Shown piece by piece: positions 26,764 through 35,985 of a DNA stretch of 64,000 bases. The first letter of the stretch is position 1. Each line of letters begins with the position of its first letter. A program made the translations under genes and the position numbers. The stretch spans positions 407,814-471,813 of the forward strand of contig NZ_QJRG01000044.1 in assembly GCF_004025535.1 (NCBI RefSeq), given 5' to 3'. The DNA is from Pseudomonas alkylphenolica (GTDB lineage Bacteria > Pseudomonadota > Gammaproteobacteria > Pseudomonadales > Pseudomonadaceae). The notes under the pieces were generated by a model. The model saw nothing but the letters and a program-made list of their open reading frames with translations. It had not been told where the DNA came from and did no database searches.

Positions 26764-27732
26764 ATGTCTTCACATAAAACCTTAGCTCTTGCCCTGTGCC
26801 TGGCCATGACCGGTTGTGCCCAGCACGCCCAGAAAGGCCAAGCCGACAGTGCAATCAACTGGTGGCCGTTCGGTTCGGAGCAAGTTGCCGACCAGGAAGT
26901 GAAGGACGTTGTGGTCGAGAAAGTGGCCAAAGCTGAAGCCAAGTCCGAAACCAACAGCCGCTGGTGGTGGCCGTTTGGCGACAGCGACAAGGCCAAGGCT
27001 GCTGCGGTACCGAAAATTGACCAGAAGGCTACGCAGGCCTGGCTGGACAACTACGAGCCGAAACTGCGTGAAGCCATCAAGGACAGCAAGTTCGAAGTGG
27101 AACGCCGTGACGACGTGCTGATCGTGACCGTGCCGGTCGACAGCTCCTACAACCCGGATCGTCCGGCGATGCTGCTGCCGGTCACCCTGGGTCCGATCAC
27201 CCGCGTAGCCAAAGCCGTTGAAGCTGACAAAGACGCCGCTGTTCTGGTGCTGGGTCATGCCGATTCCAGCGGCGCGGCTGCGGCCAACCAGAAACTCAGC
27301 CAGGAACGTGCCCAGTCGGTGGCGGCGATCTTCCGCCTCAGCGGGCTGGAGCGTAACCGTCTGATGCTGCGTGGCATGGGCTCGGTAATGCCGCGCGCCG
27401 CCAACGACAGCCTGCAGGGACGTTCGCTGAACCGTCGGGTTGAACTGGTGCTGACGCCACAGAACACCATGGTTGCCATGCTGGCCAAGTACAAGCAGCC
27501 AACGCCGAGCCCGGCCGAATTGGTAGCGGTGCAAGATGCCAAGGCACCGGTCAAGGCGGCAGTCAAGCCGTCAGCGGCTGCCACGAAAAAAGCCAGCACC
27601 GTCAAGAAGGCGAGCGCGAGCAAAACCGTCGCCGCCAAGAAAAAAGCCCCGGCAGCCAAGCCTGCCGCAAAAAAAGCAGCCCCGGCTGCGAAAAAAGTGG
27701 CTGCCAGCACAAGCCCTGCGAAGACCAACTGA
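26764..27732 (+). CDS. OmpA-family lipoprotein with histone-H1-like Lys/Ala tail
   Basis: 322 residues. Lipobox MTGC (Cys about 18), then two copies of a W-rich word (NWWPFGS and RWWWPFGDS), an OmpA peptidoglycan-binding domain (about 115-235; LGHADSSGAAAANQ, NRRVELVLT) and a C-terminal tail of about 75 residues almost only Lys, Ala, Pro and Ser (for example KKKAPAAKPAAKKAAP). The tail resembles AlgP and histone H1. On a periplasmic lipoprotein it may bind anionic polymers such as LPS or alginate. Followed 18 bases later by pdxH, as in P. aeruginosa (PA1048-PA1049 by memory). Confidence 0.9.
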   Translation: MSSHKTLALALCLAMTGCAQHAQKGQADSAINWWPFGSEQVADQEVKDVVVEKVAKAEAKSETNSRWWWPFGDSDKAKAAAVPKIDQKATQAWLDNYEPKLREAIKDSKFEVERRDDVLIVTVPVDSSYNPDRPAMLLPVTLGPITRVAKAVEADKDAAVLVLGHADSSGAAAANQKLSQERAQSVAAIFRLSGLERNRLMLRGMGSVMPRAANDSLQGRSLNRRVELVLTPQNTMVAMLAKYKQPTPSPAELVAVQDAKAPVKAAVKPSAAATKKASTVKKASASKTVAAKKKAPAAKPAAKKAAPAAKKVAASTSPAKTN

Positions 27733-27750
27733 TCGTCAAGGAACGCAGCA

Positions 27751-28398
27751 ATGACCCAAACCCTGGCTGATATGCGCCGCGACTACACCCGTGATGGACT
27801 GGCTGAAGGCCAGGCGCCGGGTGAGCCCTTTGCGTTGTTTCGCCGTTGGTTCGATGACGCGGTGAAAACCGAGCAGCCGCCGGTGGAAGCCAACGCCATG
27901 ACGGTGGCTACGGTGGATGCCGATGGCCGTCCGCATTGCCGGATCCTGTTGCTCAAGGGGCTGGATGAACAAGGTTTTACCTTCTTCACCAACTACGAGA
28001 GTGCCAAGGGCCAGCAGTTGCAGGCCAATCCGTGGGCTGCCATGACCTTCTTCTGGCCTGCCCTGGAACGCCAAGTGCGGATCGAAGGCAAAGTGGTCAA
28101 GGTTACGCCGGCAGAATCGGACGAGTATTACCAGGTGCGCCCGCTGGGCAGTCGCCTGGGCGCCTGGGCATCACCGCAGAGCCGGGTAATTGCCGACCGT
28201 GCCGAGCTGGAAGGGCTGGTCAAGGCCACCGAACAGCGTTTCAGCGACACCCAGCCGCACTGCCCGGAGCATTGGGGGGGGTACCGTCTGCTGCCTGAAC
28301 GTATCGAATTCTGGCAGGGGCGCGCCAGCCGTCTGCATGACCGCCTCAACTATCGTCTGGAGCAAGGTGCCTGGTTGCGCGAGCGCCTGGCCCCTTAA
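27751..28398 (+). CDS. pdxH: Pyridoxamine 5'-phosphate oxidase
   Basis: FMN enzyme that makes pyridoxal phosphate from pyridoxine or pyridoxamine phosphate, the last step of the vitamin B6 pathway. 215 residues, standard length. Conserved blocks: [21 protein letters not shown] (FMN binding), [27 protein letters not shown], and the C-terminal [14 protein letters not shown] with the substrate arginines. Its stop overlaps by four bases the stop of the small membrane gene on the other strand. Confidence 0.97.
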   Translation: MTQTLADMRRDYTRDGLAEGQAPGEPFALFRRWFDDAVKTEQPPVEANAMTVATVDADGRPHCRILLLKGLDEQGFTFFTNYESAKGQQLQANPWAAMTFFWPALERQVRIEGKVVKVTPAESDEYYQVRPLGSRLGAWASPQSRVIADRAELEGLVKATEQRFSDTQPHCPEHWGGYRLLPERIEFWQGRASRLHDRLNYRLEQGAWLRERLAP

Positions 28399-28631
28399 CC
28401 CTGCGGGTATGCAGCAGCCTGGCGTTCCAGCCAGGCTGCCAGCTCGGCGCGTTTGACCCGTTGCGCACGGGCTTTGTCCAGACAAGCCAGCATGTAGGCT
28501 TTCTTGCGTTCATCCGCCCCGGCGAGTGAAAGGGCCAGGTCACGGTCCATCCAGCGGCGGATGCGCACGTACAACCACCAGTGAAAATACAGCCCAGCCA
28601 CTGTCGTAACGACGACGATGAAGTAATCCAT
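28395..28631 (-). CDS. Small single-helix membrane protein
   Basis: 78 residues from the ATG at 28631. One N-terminal membrane helix ([21 protein letters not shown]) followed by a positively charged cytoplasmic region of about 55 residues with an amphipathic helix ([20 protein letters not shown]). No family recognised. The frame extends further upstream, but the segment before the chosen ATG is not hydrophobic and lacks a site for ribosomes. It faces pdxH tail to tail. Confidence 0.65.
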   Translation of the reverse strand: MDYFIVVVTTVAGLYFHWWLYVRIRRWMDRDLALSLAGADERKKAYMLACLDKARAQRVKRAELAAWLERQAAAYPQG

Positions 28632-28776
28632 GACTATCCTTGCGCTAGAAATCGACACGCTGCATCGATACGGCAGCCTGTGCATAAGGTCAATGGAATC
28701 AATTTTACTCTGCCTGCGTCGTGACAGTCGTCAATGAGCGGAGTCTAATGAACACCTGTCTTACGGAGAACATCCA

Positions 28777-29241
28777 ATGCGTAAATCTGTTTTGCTGGTT
28801 GCCAGCTTCACCACGATGTCTTTGCTGCTCGGTGGTTGTGCCTCGAGCCTGACCGGCGATTCTTATTCGCGTGACGAGGCCCGCCGTGTACAGACTGTTC
28901 GTATGGGCACCATCGAATCGTTGCGCCCGGTGAAAATTGAAGGCACTAAAACGCCTATCGGTGGCGGCGCTGGCGCAGTCGTCGGTGGCGTAGCGGGCAG
29001 TGCGATCGGCGGTGGCCGTGGCAGTATTGTTGCTGCCGTCATTGGTGCCGTAGCCGGTGGCCTGGCAGGTTCTGCCGCTGAAGAAGGCCTGACGCGCACC
29101 CAGGGTGTGGAAATTACCGTGCGTGAAGATGACGGCAGCATGCGTGCCTATGTACAGGCGGTCCAGGAAAACGAAGTTTTTCGCGTCGGCGAACGTGTTC
29201 GTATCATGACGGTTGACGGTACCAGCCGGGTTTCTCACTGA
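28777..29241 (+). CDS. SlyB-like glycine-zipper lipoprotein
   Basis: 154 residues with lipobox LLGGC near residue 21. A glycine-zipper pair (GGGAGAVVGGVAGSAIGG and AAVIGAVAGGLAGS, about 68-106) forms two helices that insert in the outer membrane, and the C-terminal part (ITVREDDGSMRAYVQAVQ) is a small beta domain. This is the SlyB/PcpA-type outer-membrane lipoprotein that surrounds porins under PhoPQ stress in enterics. A strong terminator follows. Confidence 0.9.
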   Translation: MRKSVLLVASFTTMSLLLGGCASSLTGDSYSRDEARRVQTVRMGTIESLRPVKIEGTKTPIGGGAGAVVGGVAGSAIGGGRGSIVAAVIGAVAGGLAGSAAEEGLTRTQGVEITVREDDGSMRAYVQAVQENEVFRVGERVRIMTVDGTSRVSH

Positions 29242-29259
29242 TACCCCACTGAAAAAACA

Positions 29260-29295
29260 AACCCCGACCCGGCAGTGCCGGCTCGGGGTTTTTTA
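29260..29295 (+). terminator. Rho-independent terminator
   Basis: Stem ACCCCGA-CCGGC / GCCGG-TCGGGGT with one bulge at each side, then TTTTTT on the rightward strand, and AAAAAAC upstream (T-run on the other strand), so it serves both the SlyB-like gene and nhaA. Confidence 0.9.
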
Positions 29296-29309
29296 ATGCC
29301 CTGGCTGGG

Positions 29310-30527
29310 TCAGGCCGGGGACGCCTTGCGGCTGGCCAGTGCGGTGATGGTGTAGCCGATCACGGCGGCGAGGATGGAGCCGGTGAGGATGCCCATACGG
29401 TCCATGCCCGCGTATTCGCTGCTACCCGGCACAAATGCCAGCGAGCCAACGAACAGGCTCATGGTGAAGCCGATACCGCAGAGGATCGCCACACCCAGTA
29501 CCTGGCCCCAGTTGGCCCCGGCCGGCAGAGCTGCGACGCCCAGTTTGACGGCAATCCAGGTCAGGCCGAATACGCCGACGGTCTTGCCCAGCAGCAGGCC
29601 GATGGCAATGCCCATCGGCACATAGTGGGTGAAGCTTTCCAGGGTTACCCCGGCCAGCGATACCCCGGCGTTGGCAAACGCAAACAGCGGCAGGATGCCG
29701 TACGCTACCCAGGGATGCAGGGCATGCTCCAGGCTCTGCGCCGGGGAGGTTTCGGCGTTGCGGGTGCGCAAGGGAATACACAGGGCCAAGGTAACGCCGG
29801 CGAGCGTTGCATGCACGCCGCTCTTGAGTACGCAGACCCAGAGAATCAGGCCGACCACCATGTAGGGTCCAAGCTTGACGACGCCCAGCCGGTTCATGGC
29901 AATCAGGCCCACCAGGCAGGCGCCGGCCAGCATCAACGACAGGCTCGACAGTTCACCCGAATAGAACAGGGCAATGACGATAATGGCGCCCAGGTCATCG
30001 ATGATTGCCAGGGTCATCAGGAACAGCTTGAGCGACACCGGTACACGTTTGCCCAGCAATGCCAGCACGCCCAGCGCGAAGGCGATGTCAGTGGCGGTGG
30101 GGATCGCCCAGCCAGCCACGGCAGCGGGGTTGTCCTTGTTCAGGAACCAGTAGATCAGCGCAGGCACCACCATGCCGCCAACGGCTGCAGCACCCGGCAG
30201 GACGATTTGCGAAGGCTTGGACAGGTGACCGTCGATGACCTCGCGCTTGACCTCGAGGCCGATCAACAGGAAGAACAGGGCCATCAGGCCGTCATTGATC
30301 CACAGCAGCAGGGGCTTGGCGATTTTCAGGGCGCCGATCTGGACGACCACGGGAACATCCAGCAAGCCGTTGTACAGGTACGACAACGGCGAGTTGTTGA
30401 TGATCAGGGCCATGGCGGCTGCAGCAATCAATAGTAGACCGCTGGCAGCTTCCAACTGAAAGAAACGTGTGAAGGTGCTACGCAGCAAGGGCGCTCTCCA
30501 TCCTGAGGGTTCCGATAGGGAGGACAC
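29310..30527 (-). CDS. nhaA: Na+/H+ antiporter NhaA
   Basis: Electrogenic sodium/proton antiporter of the inner membrane for pH and salt tolerance. 405 residues, 11-12 hydrophobic segments. The pair of aspartates that bind the ions is visible as [16 protein letters not shown] (E. coli D163/D164), with the preceding [18 protein letters not shown] block as [19 protein letters not shown]. Its start lies in an AT-rich promoter region. It converges with the SlyB-like gene on a shared terminator. Confidence 0.96.
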   Translation of the reverse strand: MSSLSEPSGWRAPLLRSTFTRFFQLEAASGLLLIAAAAMALIINNSPLSYLYNGLLDVPVVVQIGALKIAKPLLLWINDGLMALFFLLIGLEVKREVIDGHLSKPSQIVLPGAAAVGGMVVPALIYWFLNKDNPAAVAGWAIPTATDIAFALGVLALLGKRVPVSLKLFLMTLAIIDDLGAIIVIALFYSGELSSLSLMLAGACLVGLIAMNRLGVVKLGPYMVVGLILWVCVLKSGVHATLAGVTLALCIPLRTRNAETSPAQSLEHALHPWVAYGILPLFAFANAGVSLAGVTLESFTHYVPMGIAIGLLLGKTVGVFGLTWIAVKLGVAALPAGANWGQVLGVAILCGIGFTMSLFVGSLAFVPGSSEYAGMDRMGILTGSILAAVIGYTITALASRKASPA

Positions 30528-30549
30528 CCTACCTTGTGATGATATGCAT

Positions 30550-30580
30550 TAGAACAAAAATTATATTCTTTTTTGTTATA
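30550..30580. promoter_or_regulatory. AT-rich inverted repeat upstream of nhaA
   Basis: AACAAAAA (30553-30560) and TTTTTGTT (30570-30577) form an 8-base inverted repeat inside a 31-base stretch with only four G or C. It stands out from the GC-rich surroundings and lies 25 bases before nhaA, so it is a probable promoter UP element or operator. Confidence 0.5.
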
Positions 30581-30673
30581 AGCTGTGACCGGCCCGGCTA
30601 CAGGAGCCTAGCAGTTGCAGGGGATTATTTTGCCTGGCTGTACCTGTTGTAGCTGTAGGGACTTTCTTAACAT

Positions 30674-30692
30674 GATCGTTTGTACAACGATC
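30674..30692. promoter_or_regulatory. Inverted repeat upstream of the PLP enzyme gene
   Basis: GATCGTT-TGTAC-AACGATC, a perfect 7-base inverted repeat, ending 16 bases before the ATG. Candidate operator for an unlinked repressor; no regulator gene is adjacent. Confidence 0.45.
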
Positions 30693-30708
30693 TTTTCGGG
30701 ACGTGACC

Positions 30709-31803
30709 ATGAACGATCACCGCCGGTGGGCACGTGAAGCCATCCGCATCATCGAGGCTGATTTTCAGCGCAGCGCCGACACTCACCTGATTCCGCTGCC
30801 GTTGCCGGGTTTCCCGGAGGTCGAGCTGTATTTCAAGGATGAGTCCAGCCATCCTACAGGCAGCCTCAAACATCGTCTGGCCCGCTCACTGTTTCTCTAT
30901 GCCTTGTGCAATGGCTGGTTGCGGCCGGGTGCTCCGGTAATCGAGGCATCCAGTGGTTCCACGGCGATCTCCGAGGCGTACTTTGCACGCCTGCTCGGGC
31001 TGCCGTTCATTGCCGTGGTACCGGCAACCACTTCGCAAGAGAAAATCGCCCAGATTGCTTTCTATGGGGGCCAGAGTCACCTGGTCAGCGACCCCACCCA
31101 GTTGTACGCGGAGTCCGAGCGCCTGGCGCGGGAAACCGGTGGCCACTTCATGGACCAGTTCACCTATGCCGAGCGCGCCACCGACTGGCGGGCCAACAAC
31201 AACATCGCCGAGTCGATCTTTACCCAGATGCGTTTTGAGCGGCATCCGGAACCGGCCTGGCTGATCTCGAGCCCGGGCACCGGGGGCACCACCGCCACCC
31301 TCGGGCGCTATGTGCGCTATCGCCAGCACGTCACCCGTGTGCTGTGTGCCGATGCCGAGCGCTCGGTATTCTTCGACAGCTATACCAGCGGTGACCGTTC
31401 GTTGTTGCTCGACTGTGGATCGCGGATCGAAGGCATCGGCCGGCCACGCGTTGAAGCGTCGTTTCTGCCACAGGTGATCGATGCGATGATCAAGGTGCCG
31501 GACGCCTTGTCGCTGGCGGCCATGCATTACCTGGCCGAGCGTCTGGGGCGTCGGGTGGGCGGTTCGAGTGGTACCAACTTGATTGGTGCGTTGATGGCGG
31601 CGCGGCAGATGCAGGCGGCCGGGGAAGCGGGATCGATCGTGGCGATTCTCTGTGACGGCGGCGATCGTTATGCGACCACCTACTACGATCAGGACTGGCT
31701 GAACGGGCAGGGGTATCAACTGCAACCGGTGATCGAGGCCGTAAAGGCCTGTGTCGAGCGGGGCGAGGCGTTGCCCGAGACGCTAGAGCGCGCCGGGATT
31801 TGA
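30709..31803 (+). CDS. PLP-dependent cysteine synthase/desulfhydrase-type enzyme
   Basis: Fold-type II pyridoxal-phosphate enzyme, 364 residues. Visible: the Schiff-base lysine in [11 protein letters not shown] (about residue 55), the [10 protein letters not shown] loop that binds the substrate carboxylate, and the phosphate loop [15 protein letters not shown]. This is the cysteine synthase/cystathionine beta-synthase superfamily; the group with this N-terminus is usually annotated PLP-dependent cysteine synthase family and may be a cysteine desulfhydrase. Start: ATG at 30709 preferred over a GTG two codons earlier because the GGGA ribosome site is better placed. Confidence 0.85.
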   Translation: MNDHRRWAREAIRIIEADFQRSADTHLIPLPLPGFPEVELYFKDESSHPTGSLKHRLARSLFLYALCNGWLRPGAPVIEASSGSTAISEAYFARLLGLPFIAVVPATTSQEKIAQIAFYGGQSHLVSDPTQLYAESERLARETGGHFMDQFTYAERATDWRANNNIAESIFTQMRFERHPEPAWLISSPGTGGTTATLGRYVRYRQHVTRVLCADAERSVFFDSYTSGDRSLLLDCGSRIEGIGRPRVEASFLPQVIDAMIKVPDALSLAAMHYLAERLGRRVGGSSGTNLIGALMAARQMQAAGEAGSIVAILCDGGDRYATTYYDQDWLNGQGYQLQPVIEAVKACVERGEALPETLERAGI

Positions 31804-31811
31804 GGCGAACT

Positions 31812-31845
31812 GCGGAGCAAACTGTACTTCTACAGCTTGCTCCGC
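31812..31845. terminator. Stem-loop between convergent genes
   Basis: GCGGAGCAA / TTGCTCCGC with inner CTGTA / TACAG and a CTTC tetraloop; one A-C mismatch. It lies between the PLP enzyme (+) and the FAD dehydrogenase (-). No T-run on either side. Confidence 0.55.
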
Positions 31846-31855
31846 GATCACATCA

Positions 31856-33469
31856 TCAGCTGTTGATGCCCAGCATGCTGCGTGCAACCGCCTCGGCAAT
31901 GCGGATGCCATCCACACCTGCCGAGAGGATCCCGCCGGCATAACCTGCACCTTCACCCGCCGGGAACAGGCCCTTGAGATTCAGGCTCTGCATGCTCGCG
32001 TCACGGGTAATGCGCAGGGGCGAAGAGGTGCGCGTTTCGATACCGGTCAACACCGCGTCGTGCAGGTTGTAGCCTTTGATCTGGCGATCAAAGGCCGGCA
32101 ACGCCTCACGAATGGCTTCGATGGCAAAGTCCGGCAGGCTCGGGGCCAGGTCGCCCAGGTTGACGCCGGGCTTGTAAGACGGCTCGACACTTCCCAACGC
32201 AGTGGATGGCCGGCCGGCGACAAAGTCGCCCACCAGTTGTGCCGGTGCCTGGTAGTTGCTACCGCCAAGCACATAGGCGTGGGCTTCAAGTTTTTCCTGC
32301 AGCTCGATACCGGCCAGCGGGCCGCCCGGGTAATCCTGCTCGGGGGTGATGCCGACGACGATGCCGGAGTTGGCATTGCGCTCGTTGCGCGAGTATTGGC
32401 TCATGCCATTGGTGACTACTCGCCCTGGCTCGCTGGTGGCCGCAACCACGGTGCCGCCCGGGCACATGCAGAAGCTGTAGACCGAACGGCCGTTCTTGGC
32501 GTGGTGTACCAGTTTGTAGTCAGCCGCCCCCAGTTTCGGGTGCCCGGCGTATTTGCCCAGGCGTGCCTGGTCGATCAGCGACTGCGGGTGCTCGATACGG
32601 AAACCGATGGAGAACGGTTTGGCTTCCATGAACACACCGCGGGCATGCAGCATGCGGAACGTGTCACGGGCGCTGTGGCCCAGAGCCAGAACCACATGCC
32701 GGGAGTGCAATTGCTCGCCGCTGGCCAGTACCACGCCATTGAGCTGGCCGTCGTCCATCAGCAGGTCGGTGACCTTCTCCTCGAAGCGCACTTCACCACC
32801 CAGGGCGTGAATCTCGTGGCGCATGTTTTCGACCATGCCGGTCAGGCGGAAGGTACCGATGTGAGGCTTGCTGACGTAGAGGATTTCTTCCGGCGCGCCG
32901 GCCTTGACGAACTCGTGGAGCACCTTGCGACCGTGGTGCTGCGGGTCCTTGATCTGGCTGTAGAGCTTGCCGTCGGAGAATGTACCGGCACCGCCTTCAC
33001 CGAACTGGACGTTGGACTCCGGGTTGAGCACGCTTTTACGCCACAGGCCCCAGGTGTCTTTGGTACGTTGGCGAACTTCCTTACCGCGCTCGAGGATGAT
33101 CGGCTTGAAGCCCATCTGTGCCAGCAGCAGGCCGGCGAAGATGCCGCACGGGCCGAAACCAACGACGATCGGACGCTCCTGCAGATTGGCAGGAGCCTGG
33201 CCGACCACCTTGTAGCTGACATCCGGCGCGGCGTTGACGTTGTGGTCATCGGCGAAGCGCTGCAGCAGTTCGGCTTCATTGCTGACGGTCAGGTCGATGG
33301 TGTAGATGAACAGCATTTCGCTGTTCTTCTTGCGGGCATCGTAGCTGCGCTTGAACAGGGTGAAGTCCAGCAACTGTTCGTCGCTGATCCCCAGACGTTG
33401 CACAATGGCCTCGCGCAGGGCTTCATCAGGATGATCCAGCGGCAGCTTCAGTTCGGTGATTCGTAACAT
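31856..33469 (-). CDS. FAD-dependent dehydrogenase (COG2509 type)
   Basis: 537 residues from the ATG at 33469 (MLRITELKLPLDHP), the usual start of this group. N-terminal 85 residues form a ferredoxin-like domain; then the FAD Rossmann motif VVGFGPCGIFAGLLLAQMG (about 100-118) and the block FGEGGAGTFSDGKL that is diagnostic for COG2509. C-terminal FAD block LFPAGEGAGYAGGILSAGVDG. Substrate unknown; related to geranylgeranyl-reductase-like and succinate-dehydrogenase-like flavoproteins. Cytoplasmic, stands alone. Confidence 0.9.
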   Translation of the reverse strand: MLRITELKLPLDHPDEALREAIVQRLGISDEQLLDFTLFKRSYDARKKNSEMLFIYTIDLTVSNEAELLQRFADDHNVNAAPDVSYKVVGQAPANLQERPIVVGFGPCGIFAGLLLAQMGFKPIILERGKEVRQRTKDTWGLWRKSVLNPESNVQFGEGGAGTFSDGKLYSQIKDPQHHGRKVLHEFVKAGAPEEILYVSKPHIGTFRLTGMVENMRHEIHALGGEVRFEEKVTDLLMDDGQLNGVVLASGEQLHSRHVVLALGHSARDTFRMLHARGVFMEAKPFSIGFRIEHPQSLIDQARLGKYAGHPKLGAADYKLVHHAKNGRSVYSFCMCPGGTVVAATSEPGRVVTNGMSQYSRNERNANSGIVVGITPEQDYPGGPLAGIELQEKLEAHAYVLGGSNYQAPAQLVGDFVAGRPSTALGSVEPSYKPGVNLGDLAPSLPDFAIEAIREALPAFDRQIKGYNLHDAVLTGIETRTSSPLRITRDASMQSLNLKGLFPAGEGAGYAGGILSAGVDGIRIAEAVARSMLGINS

Positions 33470-33576
33470 GGCAGGGTCCAGTATCCCGGCCATGAACGGC
33501 CGGCGGCTTTACTCAAACCGCCAAGTATAAGCTGTTCAGGCGCGTTGCAGGCAGCTTAAACGCCGCCTACCGACGT

Positions 33577-34248
33577 TCAGTCGTTACGCGAGCCACCATA
33601 GTAGGCACAGCCGCGCATGGTCTGGCCGTTTACCCGCAGCTCGGCGCTCAGGTGGCTGACGGCACCGGTCATGCTGTCGACGCAGCGTTGCGGGGCGACC
33701 CAGAGGTCCACGCGCTGGCCATTGGCTTCGGTACTGAGGTTGAAACGCCCGTCAGGCAGTTGTTCTTCCAGAAACGGTACTGCCAGCTCCGGTACCCCCG
33801 GGCGGGTCAGCACCATGCCCTTGCCGCCGGCTTTGAGGTCCCAGTCCGGTTCGTTGCCGTGGGCGCGCACGGTCAGGCGCTTGAAGTTCGGATCGCTGCA
33901 ATCATTGTTGGAGTGTTCGACCCGGTACAGGCGCTGCACGTTCAGCTGGCCGTCGTTGCCCGCCTGTTGACTGGTGGAGAGGTTGCCGCTGATGTCCGCG
34001 AACAGCGCGCCCGGTTGGCTGGCCAGGGCGGCGGCTTCTTGCAACAGGCCGGTGCTGCCGGCGTCGAAGACGGCAAAGTGACGGCTTTCGTTGCATGGTT
34101 TGAACAGCAACTGGCCCCCCTTGGCGCTCAGTTCACCCTGCATGCGTGTCATCCCGGCCTGAGGGTTCTGCGGTTTTTCCTCCAGCAGCTGGCAGCCGGC
34201 AAACAGCGGCAACAGGGCGGCAAGCAACAACGATGGGGCGGCACGCAT
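33577..34248 (-). CDS. COG3650-family periplasmic lipoprotein
   Basis: 223 residues from the ATG at 34248. Signal peptide with lipobox LFAGC (Cys about 18). Two domains: QGELSAKGGQLLFKPCNESRHFAVFD... (about 35-110), a NlpE-like part, and a C-terminal domain (RAHGNEPDWDLKAGGKGMVL...CVDSMTGAVSHLSAELRVNG) of the COG3650 type. Four cysteines may form two disulfides. Role unknown; copper or envelope stress sensing has been suggested for relatives. Confidence 0.8.
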   Translation of the reverse strand: MRAAPSLLLAALLPLFAGCQLLEEKPQNPQAGMTRMQGELSAKGGQLLFKPCNESRHFAVFDAGSTGLLQEAAALASQPGALFADISGNLSTSQQAGNDGQLNVQRLYRVEHSNNDCSDPNFKRLTVRAHGNEPDWDLKAGGKGMVLTRPGVPELAVPFLEEQLPDGRFNLSTEANGQRVDLWVAPQRCVDSMTGAVSHLSAELRVNGQTMRGCAYYGGSRND

Positions 34249-34317
34249 CAAGCAAACTCCAGGGCTTTACTGAAAGGTGCCGCCACGTTACGCAGGCTGA
34301 ATGCCGATCACAAGGCC

Positions 34318-34917
34318 TTAACCGACATGATAGGTCTGGCCGGTCTGCAAACCTTCCACGCTTTTCGCGTAGGCCAGCGCCACATCGGCAGCGGGTACCG
34401 GCTTGAATCCGCGAAAGTAAGGGGCATAGGCCGGCATGGCTTCGACCAGTACATTGGGGCTGATCGAATTGACCCGCAGGCCGCGCGGCAGTTCGATCGC
34501 GGCGGCCTTGACGAAGGCGTCGATGGCGCCATTGACCAGGCTGGCCGAAGCCCCGGTGCGAATCGGGTCATGGCTGGTGATACCCGTGGTGAAGGTGAAC
34601 GAGCCGCCGTCGTTGATGAACTCGCGGCCGATCAGTAGCAGGTTGACCTGGCCCATGAGCTTGTCGTTCAGGCCCAAGGCGAAGTGTTCTCCAGTCATCT
34701 CGTCCAGAGGCGCAAAGGTTACGTTACCGGCAGCGCAAACCAACGCATCGAAACGGCCTGTCTGTTCGAACAAACGACGAATCGAAGCACTGTCGCTGAT
34801 ATCGACCTGATGCTCACCGGAGCTGCGGCCGATCCTCACCACTTCATGACGTTGTTCCAGTTCTTTGGCGACAGCCGAACCAATGGTGCCGTTAGCGCCG
34901 ATGAGCAGAATTTTCAT
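34318..34917 (-). CDS. Short SDR-family protein lacking the YxxxK site
   Basis: 199 residues. The NAD(P) motif GANGTIGSAVA is at the N-terminus, and CAAGNVTF corresponds to the NNAG block. Where classical short-chain dehydrogenases have Ser...YxxxK, this protein reads TTGITSHDPIRTGASASLVNGAI, with no Tyr or Lys in place. It belongs to a short SDR subfamily where this is normal. Divergent from a LysR gene (107 bases between starts), which probably controls it. Confidence 0.88.
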   Translation of the reverse strand: MKILLIGANGTIGSAVAKELEQRHEVVRIGRSSGEHQVDISDSASIRRLFEQTGRFDALVCAAGNVTFAPLDEMTGEHFALGLNDKLMGQVNLLLIGREFINDGGSFTFTTGITSHDPIRTGASASLVNGAIDAFVKAAAIELPRGLRVNSISPNVLVEAMPAYAPYFRGFKPVPAADVALAYAKSVEGLQTGQTYHVG

Positions 34918-35024
34918 TGAACCTGTCCTCTTGGTTTGTTGGGAGACGAGTTCAGTCTAGGGTGGAAATTTCTGCAGATAAGCGTGCTAATAGGCAACCT
35001 TTGGTTTTCATATGGAAACAATCG

Positions 35025-35933
35025 ATGAGCGACCTGGATGATCTGGCGGCCTTTGCCGTATTGATGGATGCCGGCAGTTTTACCCAGGCTGCGCAACAGT
35101 TGGGCTGGAGCAAGGGCCAGCTGTCCAAGCGCATCAGTGCGCTGGAAGCCAGCCACTCGATAAAGCTGTTGCACCGCACCACCCGGCGGCTGAGCCTGAC
35201 GGCCGCCGGTGCGATGCTGTTGCCCCAGGCCCAGGCACTGGTGCGGCAAATGAATGGCGCGCGTCAGACCCTGGCCATGCTCAAGGACGAACTGGCCGGG
35301 CCGGTACGTATCACCGTGCCGGTGTCGTTAGGGGAGACGTTTTTTGAAGGCTTGCTGCTGGAGTTCAGCGGTCGCTACCCGGACTTGCAGGTGGAGCTGG
35401 AGTTGAGCAATGGCTACCGTGATCTGCTCGGCGATGGATTCGACCTGGCGATTCGTACGGACGTTGAAGACGATGCGCGCCTGGTCGCACGCCCGGTATT
35501 GGCCATGCAGGAGCTGACCTGCGCCAGTCCTCTCTACCTGGCGCGTCACGGCGAGCCGCAGACGCCGATGCAACTGAGTGGCCACCGCTGCTTGCTCAAC
35601 AGCCATTACAGTGGGCGTGAAGAGTGGTTGTACCACCAGCAACACGACCTGTTGCGGGTACAGGTGGCGGGCAGTTTTGCCAGCAACCATTACAGCTTGC
35701 TGAAGAAGGCGGCGTTGCTCGGTGCGGGGATTGCCCGCTTGCCGTCCTACATGCTGCATGCCGAACTGGCCGATGGCCGCCTGCACTGGCTGCTACGTGA
35801 ATATCAGACCCGCAGCGTGCCGTTGTTTCTGGTTCACCCGTATCAGAGCCAGATGCCCAAACGGGTACAGGTGCTTGCCGATTACCTGATGGACTGGTTC
35901 AAGCGCAGCAGTCAGGCGCTGCAGCGCCTTTGA
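35025..35933 (+). CDS. LysR-family transcriptional regulator
   Basis: 302 residues from the ATG at 35025 (MSDLDDLAAFAVLMDAGSFT); the open frame upstream has no conserved content. N-terminal winged helix-turn-helix (about 5-62, FTQAAQQLGWSKGQLSKRISALE) and C-terminal periplasmic-binding-like effector domain (about 90-295). It is of the group related to AaeR/DmlR. Divergent from the SDR gene, so likely a SDR regulator. A bidirectional terminator follows. Confidence 0.92.
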   Translation: MSDLDDLAAFAVLMDAGSFTQAAQQLGWSKGQLSKRISALEASHSIKLLHRTTRRLSLTAAGAMLLPQAQALVRQMNGARQTLAMLKDELAGPVRITVPVSLGETFFEGLLLEFSGRYPDLQVELELSNGYRDLLGDGFDLAIRTDVEDDARLVARPVLAMQELTCASPLYLARHGEPQTPMQLSGHRCLLNSHYSGREEWLYHQQHDLLRVQVAGSFASNHYSLLKKAALLGAGIARLPSYMLHAELADGRLHWLLREYQTRSVPLFLVHPYQSQMPKRVQVLADYLMDWFKRSSQALQRL

Positions 35934-35944
35934 ATTGCAGGCAA

Positions 35945-35970
35945 GAAAAAAGGCCCGAAGGCCTTTTTTC
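35945..35970. terminator. Bidirectional Rho-independent terminator
   Basis: Perfect 11-base inverted repeat GAAAAAAGGCC / GGCCTTTTTTC with a CGAA tetraloop, T-run in both directions. It ends the LysR gene (+) and the bra operon (-). Confidence 0.92.
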
Positions 35971-35985
35971 ATTTGCGCAGGTTGA

